Positions 10,392 to 19,710 of a stretch of DNA of 25,141 bases are shown piece by piece; position 1 is the first letter of the stretch, and the number at the start of each line of letters is the position of its first letter. A program made the position numbers and the translations under genes. The notes beneath the pieces were generated by a model that saw only the letters and a program-made list of their open reading frames with translations, was not told where the DNA came from and did not search any database. Origin of the DNA: Pelargonium cotyledonis (lineage: Eukaryota > Streptophyta > Magnoliopsida > Geraniales > Geraniaceae); the NCBI GenBank assembly GCA_036897625.1, contig JAYMTA010000691.1:1-25141 (forward strand). Direction: 5' to 3'.

Positions 10392-13300
10392 TCAAGAAAT
10401 AGGCTTCAATATGTACATCTTGCATGAGTGAGAATTTACTGTAGCCGTCAAGTTTGACTTGTATGGTGTCTTCAAGGTCTTGTGCTGCAGGAAATTAAAT
10501 TATCATAACAATTAAATATCAATTTACATTTTACATTATTTCACCAGCAACCAATGTGTTCAATCTAGAGCTGGCAATTTAAGACACGTTTTTTAGCGGT
10601 ATATTTCTAATCACGTCATGTTTGTGTTAGAGAATCCAACATGTTTAATAACCGTGAAACTATGTTATTTTTCAATATTTCAACACGATTATTAAACACA
10701 AACACATTGTGTCACCTCATCTTTTGTTTTAATAAAGAAACGTGTCGTGTTAGCTTTCAATACTTTAACATGATTAATAGTCGTGTCAGTTTGGCCCTAG
10801 TTTAACCTAGCTCTAACAAGAGACATTTAAACGAATTGCCAGCTCTAGGTAAGTCAATATTAGAAAAACACAATTTACCTCCCAAATGTCTCTTGCTTGG
10901 ACAATACTCTTGACAGGAACTCCAATATCATCCCATTGAGCTGTAATCGGAGAGCTCCTAGGACCTCGGTTGACTAGAAGTAAGGCGACTCTATATCCCG
11001 AAAGAGGCCCTGCCCAAATCTGTTCGAACAAAACAACAAATCACATTCAAGAACGAGCAAAATTAACTCTCTCTCTGCCAAAGCAAGAAAGGCGATTTAA
11101 TTACCTCAAGATCGCCTTCGCTCCTAACCTTTTTAGCTTGAACGCCAAGTGGGTCTAAAATGGAAACAAATGGCCAATATTCACATAACAATCGAAGCCA
11201 TGATCACGAAACTCAAAGAAAACCGAAGGTTTAGTGATTACCTTGGTTAACTGCAATGACTTCCTCGTTGGCAATGATCTCCATTGTTTCTTTTGTCATG
11301 TTCCTCAAATCGCAGCCAAGGAGAAGAGGAGCCTATAGTAGTAGCATTCACAAGCAAGAAAATTAACGGATCAAGGTGTCGTTTGGAAGATTATAATTCA
11401 AAAGCTATAATGAGCAAGTTATCTTCGTATCAGTTGTGGAAAACATAACGAACACACAATGCTACATATATTGTAGCTAATCTTTTATACCTTGGAAATG
11501 GCCCATATGCTGAAGTGAACTACATATTCGTTTTTGGTCATTCCTCCATTTCCCACTTCAAGCATATCGGGATCTGTTCACACACAAAAGGCGAACCATA
11601 AATCCATAACAAACGTAATCAATTTCTGAAAACATACATACGTTTCATTTCGGCATGGATGATATATTGATGTCAAGGTGATCGTACCGTTCCAACCACC
11701 CGGCCTTGCAAGCTCAGCATATATTTCATTCATGTCAGCTCTAGAGACCATACTGCAAGAGATTCAATCAAGAAAAAAGATATTAAGTACTTGAAGATAA
11801 ATTTGGATGGCGAATGTGGAAATATGGCAGCCTACCAGGGCCATTCTCAAGCCCATTTTGATTCTTGATTCTCATTGTTGAAGAAAAATTCTAATCCAAA
11901 CGCTAAAATAAGCAGTAAATCATACCTATCCCAGTTATCAGCAATGTCATTTGTAGTTCTCCAGCTATTTCCTACCTTAGCGCCCCAAAGAGCCGGGTGC
12001 ATGTCTCCCCTGAGAAACACATAAGAAACTCTCAAACTCGGGAAAACTATTAAGAGGACTTCTATACAGAAAACTAAAATAGCCGGAAAATGTACCATTC
12101 ACACAGTGAGAAAAAGATAGGGCGTCCCGTCTTCATTAGTGCTCGAGTCATTACAGGGTATCTACACACATTCAAGTAAAACTTGTAAGTACAAATGTAT
12201 GCATATCTCAGGTTATGTAATTGTAATTATGTGTATAATAAACTATACATTACCTATCAGTTGGCCTTGAGTCGTCGTTGAAACAGTTATCGTACTTCAA
12301 ATAATCTACTCCCTGAAAAGTCGGGATTCAAAAGTAATAGTCAAGAAAAAGACTTCATTGTCTTTATGCATCATCAACTACAAACTATGTTTCCAAATAT
12401 TGTAAAAATTGCATTCCAACTGAGAAAAATAAGACAGCTTAATTTATTACCCATGCAGCAAAGGTTTTGGCATCTTGTTCTTCGTGACCAAGCGAACCGG
12501 GCATGGTTCTACTACAAGTAAAAAATCTGCACGATATGCATACAAAACATATGAAATTCACAAACTTAGTTCCTGCAAGTCAAATTTTAACTGTTTTAAG
12601 ATGTAGCGAACATGTCACTTACCCGGCATCTGAGTAGATTCCTAGTTTAAGACCTTTGCTATGAACATAGTCAGCAAGAGCTTTGATGCCGGATGGAAAT
12701 GACGCCTTTTTAGGAACTAGATTTCCCTGCAATTTGAAGCTTCCATATATGTTCAATGAAGGAAATAGCTAAGGTAGAGTTTGGATTAATATTTTTTGGA
12801 AATTGCAATGGAATTCCCATTCCAAAGCCATTTTCATGACCAAAGAGTCTTAGTCCAAAACACAAAAAATGAGTATCTCATTCCCCTAATTCCCATTTCC
12901 ATTCTCGATTCTCATTCCTAAACAAATATTCTAATCCAATAGAGTGATTGAATGGTAAAAAGAACACAACAACAACAATAAGTGTACCTTGCTATCACGA
13001 GCAAATTCGGCCCAACAATCATCTAAGATGGAATAATATTTCAGTTAGCTGTTTTGGAGAAATGTTGTTATGAATTGCAAGGGAAATAAAGAAGAGAATC
13101 AAGAATGAGTAGTGAGGTACGTACCTATGTTAACATACTTATAACCGAGTTTAGAAAGACCGGTAGAAACCAGAGCATCAGCTGTCAAACAAGTTGGATC
13201 AAAATTTTCAATAGGTTTCTAAATTATACAGTACAAATACAGCAAGGTCAAGCTTTATCCCTACTTTATGGTTGTTTTTGTAGTAGTAATTAAGTAAAGA

Positions 13301-13699
13301 ACTGAAGCTATTCTTTGCTAAGGAAACAAAATTACCAGTTTGTTTGATGACTTTCTCATCAATTTTGCAGTTGAAATGGTTCCAACTATTCCACCTACAC
13401 ATGAAACAAAACATAAGAGTAATTTTCTGCAATTTATCCAAAAATGTAAGACACACACACACACAATAAAATCATATAAATAAAACCAATAGAAGAAACA
13501 GGAGCAGTAAAGGGTTGAAAGAGAGAGAGAGAGGTTAAGGGTTGAATATATACCCCATGGGAGGAGTCATGGCAAGACCATTAGCCAGAAGTTCTCTTCT
13601 GATGAGTGGCTCTTCTGATGCCATTGTTGCTGTTACTGATGAAGGTAAACACCATATTTTGAACATCAACATTACAATTGCAGCAAACATCACCTTCAT
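10392..13699 (-). CDS. AGAL: Alpha-galactosidase, GH27, AGAL1/AGAL2-like
   Basis: GH27 alpha-galactosidases remove terminal alpha-1,6-galactose from raffinose-type sugars, galactomannan and galactolipid in the apoplast or vacuole. Coding exons (minus strand): 13699-13554, 13394-13336, 13181-13125, 13022-12988, 12726-12623, 12526-12451, 12312-12254, 12161-12096, 12009-11926, 11752-11688, 11573-11491, 11332-11242, 11154-11105, 11019-10879, 10484-10392. The sum is 1209 nt, or 402 residues. An in-frame stop lies just upstream of the ATG. Residues 1-25 ([20 protein letters not shown] and on) look like a signal peptide. The start of the barrel is marked by [15 protein letters not shown]. The nucleophile is Asp167 in YLKYDNC and the acid/base is Asp222 in NSWRTTNDI, spaced 55 residues apart as in rice alpha-galactosidase. 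Substrate-binding motifs are DDCW (88-91) and [12 protein letters not shown] (199-210). A C-terminal beta domain follows ([20 protein letters not shown]) and the protein ends [20 protein letters not shown], rather than CEWGWEDP, places it with AGAL1/2, not AGAL3. Nothing is missing or broken. Confidence 0.96.
10566..10847. mobile_element. MITE with TAGAGCTGGCAATT terminal inverted repeats in alpha-galactosidase intron 14
   Basis: The left end TAGAGCTGGCAATT (10566) is mirrored exactly by AATTGCCAGCTCTA ending at 10847, with weaker homology inward. The interior is rich in AACACG/CGTGTT words (CACGTTTTTTAGC, AACACGATTATTAAAC, CGTGTCGTGTTAG). It is about 282 bp and non-coding. The ends are compatible with a duplicated TA or CTAG target, and I cannot decide which. 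This is a familiar type of plant non-autonomous DNA element; the superfamily is not assigned. Confidence 0.75.
11845..11905. mobile_element. End fragment of the TTTGGATTA MITE-like family in alpha-galactosidase intron 9
   Basis: CTAATCCAAACG at 11891-11902, preceded by GATTCTTGATTCTCATTGTT, matches the right end of the better copy at 12781-12939. Only one end is recognisable, so this is a truncated copy. Confidence 0.5.
12781..12939. mobile_element. Short MITE-like element with TTGGATTA...TAATCCAA ends in alpha-galactosidase intron 4
   Basis: The left end TTGGATTAATATTTTTTGG and the right end CAAATATTCTAATCCAA are inverted repeats. The interior is rich in ATTCCCATT and its complement. The hexamer TAGAGT lies directly outside both ends (12775-12780 and 12940-12945), a possible target duplication. 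The element is about 159 bp and non-coding. Related copies lie near 11845, 20022, 23401 and 24668. Superfamily is uncertain. Confidence 0.65.
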
Positions 13700-13900
13700 C
13701 TTCAGCTTAATTCACTGCTACAAGAACTGAGACTGGCAAGTAAAAATATAATGAAAAAGTAAGTAAGAGTGAAATAGAAGAGTAATGCAGGAATAAGAAA
13801 AGAGTTTTGATGACAGACAGATCCATCCCATGAAGAAATTCAAGATACTCACTGCTTCACTTGATGGATTGTTGCTTGCAGTTGGACAATCTTTCTCTTG

Positions 13901-13910
13901 TAATATATAC
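13901..13910 (-). promoter_or_regulatory. Possible TATA box of the alpha-galactosidase gene
   Basis: On the minus strand the sequence reads GTATATATTA, about 200 bases upstream of the ATG at 13699. A start site some 30 bases downstream would leave a leader of about 170 bases. This is a position-and-motif argument only. Confidence 0.4.
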
Positions 13911-14875
13911 TAATAATATCAATTTTGTCCTATATGGAAACTAGTCCACACTCTAGACTCTTCATCACTGGCCCAAACACCACACTTTACTAGGTTGAAA
14001 ATGACTCCTCTTTTGCTAACTCACATTCAGCAGTTAAATTGTGTTTTATATTTTTATATTATCAAAAGTCGTGTATGTATTTTTCCGTTTTTAATTGAAA
14101 CATCACTTATTGATTGGATCAGATCAGATACATGATAAATCTCACATAAAAAAAACACATAAAACAAGACACGTGCACCAATTTATCTCTTAAAAAATAT
14201 ATAAAAGTAATAAAGTACAAAACTCGAATCTCTATGACCCTTATTTTGTGCTGCAACAAAACAAATCCGTAATTAACACTTCAATAAATAAATTAGTCTT
14301 AGAAGTTAGAACCACAAATTTAAAGATGCCATTGGATTTTCTCAAGAATTAGAAATAGAAATGTTGGAAAGTTGATAATGAAAGTTTGAAGCAGATCCAT
14401 CCATCCATTTATCCATCTTGGATGGTACCTCCACTCACTGTGCTTCTTGGTCCCTTCGGTTGCTCTTGGCATATTCTACTATATTCATTCACTGTCCACA
14501 CCACGTGCTTGTGGTTTGAGAATCAGACTATACTTTTCAGGAAAACATTATATATCTAATTTAATTCAAAATTTTGTAAAATCCAAATCACTGGCCATAT
14601 AACCAAATATATAGATAGTTCCACATAAATAATGCAAAGTTCATTATTTTCTGTATCAGGCCATACATGAAAACGCATGATTCAACATTTCAACACATGT
14701 TGATGAAAATCCCATGCACTCACATATTATATCCTGTCACATACCTAAACATTAAACATAAACTACCTTAATCCTCCACCATTACTCCAGATGGACGGGC
14801 AACAGAGTATCAGCAAGCACAAAACACAAGTTCGGAAAATAAAAACAGCTCTACGGGGTTTTTCACATTCCCATA
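13911..14875. other. Intergenic region, alpha-galactosidase upstream / pyruvate kinase downstream
   Basis: It is AT-rich with no coding frame that resembles a protein. It should hold distal promoter sequence for the alpha-galactosidase and, on its left-facing side, the 3'UTR of pyruvate kinase below 14876. G-box-like CACGTG occurs at about 14171 (ACACGTGCACC) and CCACGTGC near 14502. Confidence 0.5.
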
Positions 14876-17418
14876 TCATTTCACTATGCAGATCTTAATA
14901 ACCGAAGCTGCTCCAATGCGATGAAGTGCCACAACAGCATCTCCGGGTTTGCACAGTCCTCTCTCCGTTGCAGACTTCAGCGCCGCCTCCAGAATCACCT
15001 CTGTGGATTCTGCATCTGTTGCCTTGGCAGATCCTTCGGCCAGAAGAGGAATCAGACCCCTGTATATCAGACTGTGCCTCGCTGGTGTCTCGTCGCTGCA
15101 GGTCCAATCAAACGAGTCTGTTGTCAAAACTGGGACGACCACAGAGAGGATTGGAACGGCTGGCCTGTACTTGGCGACCAATTTTGCTGTTGTGCCTCCA
15201 CGAGTGAGCACGACAATGAGTTTTGCTCTAGCCTTGTTAGCTGTTCGGACAGCTGAGGACGCCAGACTCTCTAATGGGCTCATGGGAAGAGGAGTTGACC
15301 TAATCATCTCCTTGAAGATAACACCATAGTCGAGGGAAGATTCTGCTTCGATACAGATTCGAGCCATGATCTTCACAGCAAGCTCGGGGTATGCCCCAGC
15401 TGCACTCTCACCACTAAGCATGACACAGTCAGTGCCATCAAGGACAGCGTTGGCTACATCGGTGGCTTCAGCACGTGTTGGCCTTGGAGACTTGATCATG
15501 GACTCAAGCATCTGGGTGGCAGTGACCACGGGTTTGCCTGCTAGGTTACACTTGTATATCATCATTTTTTGTGCCAAGAAAATCTTCTCAACTGGAATCT
15601 CCATCCCAAGATCACCACGAGCAACCATAAATGAATCAGTTTCACGTAAGATCTCATCAAAGTTTATGACTCCCTCCTGGTTTTCAACCTTCAGAAATCA
15701 CAGCAACATAGAGAATCATTAAATGACTATAAATAAATAACAAAAAGACAGCTAGTAAATAAAGCACATGAGAATTCCAATAGCTTAAGATGAATAGCAA
15801 AAGTGATTTCTCCCCACAAAGTACAACAGGGCATGAAGTGTAACGCTGATGCAGATTTTGCTTGGAACAAGGTTGAAATGTAACTAGTTAAATATTATTA
15901 TCCACTCAGCAAAAGAATCGATTTTATAAGTGCTAAGGTATCTAAAAGAAGATGCCAAATTACATGGTTAATATTCCTCAAAAGGTCTTAAACATTATCA
16001 TTTATATGATTGACGAGCGTACAACTTAACAAGATGTCAAAGTCATATCAACAAGTCAGTTACATAGCTAAACATACTTGGAGGCTGCAAAAATACACAG
16101 TAGTGCATACACATCCATAAATAGTAAATACAGATTCAAAAACTTATTGTATATGTTTAGCCTGTGGACCAAGAACCTTAGATATCAACAAAATCTACCT
16201 ATAATATTGCATAACAGCGCAGAGAATCTGTTACTTAGAAGCTACAAAAACCATGCATGCATAAACTTGTTACTTTACATCTTGAAAAGCCTAGAATTCT
16301 AGAAATAGAAGAGGTACATACCTTTGACATAAGCTGAATATTCTTAGCATGGGAGCCAAGAACCTTACGGACATTAACAAGATCCGACCCCTTCCGCACA
16401 AATGAAAGAGCAATCATATCAATCTTGTTTGGAACACCCCATTGCAGGATGTCTTCCTTATCCTTCTCTGTCAATGTAGGAAGATCAACCACAACACCAG
16501 GAAGATTGACATTTTTCCTCTCACCTAGCATTGCAGTGTTCTCACAACGGCATCTAACTGTTCCAGCGCTTGAATCACAAGACAAAACAGAGAGGGTGAT
16601 AGTTCCATCGGCACATAAGATGGTATTTCCAGGCTTCAAGTCAACAGCAAGCTTTTTGTAGCTCATGGAGATCATCTCTTCAGTGCCCTTGATGTCATAA
16701 TCAGTAGTAACAGTGATTTCCTGACCTTCCTTGAGTTGAATAGGTTTTGCATCCTTGAGGAAACCTGTTCGAATCTCAGGTCCCTACAACGAATTGAGTA
16801 AAAAGCAGATAAGGACCCAATACTCATTATCCTAGAGCTCTCAAACAAAAGAAGCTCCTAGTCTAAGAGCTATCATAAAACACCTAAACTCACTCTCATA
16901 GTCGCTCCTCACTCAATCAAACTATATAATAAAAGAGGGTTTATGATCTAATATATTCTTTAACAAACATAATTATTTGTTGTCGGACACTTTGATAAAT
17001 GATTTCAATTGCAATCAACACCATGCCAAAGATGCATATATCCTCCTATTTGCTCTTGAAGAGAGGCACAAGTCAGCTAGATTATCAATTTTCCACACAG
17101 ACAAACAAAATGTAGGAAACGTGCATGTAAGGGAGAGTATGTTTGTTTATATTAAATTACCTTGGTGTCGAGCATAACAGCGCAGAGCGTTTGAGTGTTC
17201 TGCATGGCAATCTTGAGGTTGTCGAGGGTCTCCTGATGATACTCATGAGTACCATGGGAAAAGTTGAAACGAGCAACATTCATGCCAGCCCTGAGAAGCT
17301 TCTCAATCATGGAGACAGATCGAGAAGCAGGACCAAGAGTGCAGACAATCTTGGTCTTGGGGATGCGACCATCATGTGGGAGATCCTTCATGATCCCCTC
17401 AATGTCTATGTTGGCCAT
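14876..17418 (-). CDS. PK: Pyruvate kinase, cytosolic isozyme
   Basis: This enzyme converts phosphoenolpyruvate and ADP to pyruvate and ATP, the last step of glycolysis. Coding exons are 17418-17161, 16783-16322 and 15688-14876, giving 86 + 154 + 270 = 510 residues, the usual cytosolic plant length. All junctions are in phase 0. The product starts MANIDIEGIMKDLPHDGR with no transit peptide, which argues for cytosol rather than plastid. Landmarks are KTKIVCTLGPASRS (21-34), NVARFNFSHG (47-56), LDTKGPEIRTG across junction 1, and SFVRKGSD (213-220). The active-site signature IQLMSKVENQEGV spans junction 2, with catalytic Lys240 and the Mg ligand Glu242. ARGDLGMEIP follows with Asp266, then KPVVTATQMLESM. 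The C-terminal domain ends SVIKICIVK. Nothing is broken. The likely leader intron is described separately. Confidence 0.96.
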
Positions 17419-18108
17419 TCTTCACACAACACAAACAGTATACAGATGTTGGTAAGATACTTAACTCAAATACACACACCCACAAAACCAGAATAAAAAA
17501 TTTACATAGATATCACATAAAGCAGCTGTTTATAAATAAGCAAATAAAAGAGTCAGTGTCATAAATGATCCTCCAAATATACACCATATCATACACTTTA
17601 CATGATCGTCTTAACTATTTTTTTATATCACAATTGTTCATTATGCCATTCAATCTCAGCAGTCATCACCAATGCCTAAAAATAAATTTTGGAAATGAAC
17701 AGTTATTGCAAAAGCAGCCACAATAGACAAAAAAGAAGCGACAAGTAGAGTAGAAATAAACAATTGTTTGGTCATATAAAGATGAAATCGGATAATAAAA
17801 AATAAAAAAGAAGAAATTGCATCTAGTGAGTAGTAAAAACTAAAAAGTAGCAGTATTAGGGATAGAACACAAGAGGCAATGCGAAGTTGAGATGAGATAA
17901 GATCAGATCTCCAATCAGAACAACAAAAGGGAAGATCAGAGAGTAAATAAGTAAATAGATGAGTAATTGTGAGGTGAAATCGAAGAAGAAAAGCATACTC
18001 GGTGTAAAGTGAAAGAGAAGTAGAAGAAGCAAGCAGAGGCACAGCAGCTAGGAAGAGAAGACGAAGAAGAGGAAGAAGAAGCAGCGACTGTTTTCTCGGC
18101 GCAACCCT

Positions 18109-18141
18109 TGTTGTTGTTGTTGTGGTTGTGGTTGTGGTTGT
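18109..18141. repeat. CAA/CCACAA repeat in the pyruvate kinase leader
   Basis: Read on the minus strand, three ACCACA-type units are followed by several CAA units, within the likely untranslated first exon. Unstructured CAA repeats of this kind are typical of well-translated leaders; any effect here is inference. Confidence 0.7.
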
Positions 18142-18163
18142 CTGAATCTCAAGTCTGAAGTGA

Positions 18164-18166
<3 letters not shown>

Positions 18167-18197
<31 letters not shown>
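18167..18197. repeat. (GA)n/(TC)n microsatellite at the pyruvate kinase 5' end
   Basis: About 15 uninterrupted GA units are present, read as TC on the coding strand. They sit just upstream of the CAA repeat, at or near the likely transcription start. Such tracts are common at plant start sites and likely polymorphic in length. Confidence 0.9.
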
Positions 18198-18200
<3 letters not shown>

Positions 18201-18202
<2 letters not shown>

Positions 18203-19710
18203 AGTAGATATGTGCGTGCTAGCCTAGGTGCAACGATTACTGCTGATTTTAAAAGTAGAAAATTATTAAATTAAATTAAATTAAGCAGATGACGACCAAA
18301 CTCAAAAGGCAAGAGAACAGCACGTGGTGTTTGTTTGGTGGTTTGGTGGCGTGTGTGGTGGTATCGGTATTTCAGCAAATGGCCCATTGTTTTTTTCTTC
18401 ATTCATTTATTTTCTTTTTCCATATTAAAAAATAAAAGGTCAAAATATCTCTTCTGCCATTTGAAGAGGTAATACTTATATCAGAAAACAAAAAAAAACA
18501 AAAAAAGAGGTAACACATCCCAGTGTTTTATTTTTTATATATATAATTATCCGGTGTTATTTGAAATTTGGTCAAAGCATCTTGAAAAGAAACGAATTTA
18601 ACAAAAATATGTGACATAGTTTTGAGAAATTCATTTTCTAATTCAGTATCAAAACAATAGTACACTTGTTTTTTTAAGGAACAATAGTACATTTTTTAAT
18701 ATAATTTGTCTCAAAATGCATAAACTATCCCTACAATGAACTGGGTTGGATGCCTGGTGCTAGGTACAACAATAATACAATGAATCGTTGAACCCAATCA
18801 GGTTTTGATTGAACCCATATTTTTTTGTTACATTGACAAAATCATTAATATTGTAAGTTTGTTAGTGCCAGTCAAGGCAGTATTAAATATGACAAAAACT
18901 AGTTAGGCATGTTAAGCAGATTTGACTAAAGTACAACCGTTGGCCGAAGATTAAACCATTATGTTCACTAATTTGGTAACCATATCATGTTCTTATTAGA
19001 GTCTCAACACATTTAATACATTGATATCACCATCCCCAACACACATTTAGGTGTTGTAACTATAAATTTACCCCCCAAAAAATTTTACCCTAGCTAAACA
19101 AGATAGTTATGCTAAATTTGTGATAATGAATCCTTGTGCAAAACATACAAGCTTGTGTTTTGTCCATACGACTCATCTAATTAAACATTGTTAAATGCAT
19201 CGTGTTATGTGTTCATACACAACTCGCGCTCATGCTTAGTATTTAAACATGGTAACTAAACGTGCTATGTTCATGTTGACCCATATAGTACACGATCAAC
19301 TTTCAATATATGACACGAACACGACATGCACACACAAATCATCAGCTCTAATCGGTCACCTTACAATACTCAAAACAGTTACATACCTGTAACTACTGTC
19401 CAATAGTGAATTTGTCAGCATCCAACAGCTCTTAAATCAACCAGGTTCTCTACAGCTTACAGGAGAAACCATAAGACACAACAACATAAAAGAACAGTAA
19501 CTGATAAACAATAGTGTACAAAGCAACAACTGACAAATTTCATAAACAGCCTAAGACCAGATGGAAATTTTCCAGCCAGGCTAAATAAATAATTACCCAC
19601 CTGAAATCAACATAAAAGCATCTCTAATACAACTATTTCTTAAAACCAATCACAACGATCAACAAATTTTACAAGTAATGCATCATATAGGTATAGTTAG
19701 CTCCCTCAGA
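18201..19710. other. Intergenic region, pyruvate kinase promoter / PP6 3' side
   Basis: Upstream sequence for pyruvate kinase includes an AT-rich tract of repeated AAATT units at 18263-18284. Farther right, 18995-19350 looks like an old MITE-like remnant. Roughly 19350-19710 would be the 3' flank and 3'UTR of the PP6 gene. No coding frame resembles a protein. Confidence 0.5.
18995..19350. mobile_element. Probable diverged copy of the AACACG-rich MITE family
   Basis: The right end ATCAGCTCTAATC near 19341-19353 resembles the CCAGCTCTA end of the 10566-10847 element. The interior has the same vocabulary: CAACACATTTAATAC, CATCGTGTTATGTGTTC, GACACGAACACGACATG. The left end near TTATTAGAGTCTCAACAC is only loosely matched. 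The extra length suggests a later insertion or two adjoining fragments. Confidence 0.4.

Larger units (their letters stand above)
17419..18200 (-). promoter_or_regulatory. Pyruvate kinase 5' leader with probable leader intron
   Basis: A donor CCGA|GTATGC at 17998-17997 and an acceptor GTGAAG|A just before the ATG (AG at 17421-17420) would remove about 580 bases, 17998-17420. The intervening sequence is T-rich on the minus strand, as plant introns are. The proposed first exon, about 18180-17999, is TC-rich with CAA repeats, typical of plant leaders. The intron is inferred from motifs and composition, not from an open frame. Confidence 0.6.

Noticed and set aside
11375-11400. CGTTTGGAAGATTATAATTC as another TTTGGATTA element
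   Set aside because: Only about ten bases match and the interior lacks the GGAATGAGAATG blocks, so it may be chance.
14921-15329. Long open frames on the plus strand
   Set aside because: They lie antisense inside pyruvate kinase exon 3, whose minus-strand frame matches the family throughout; they are a by-product of its codon use.
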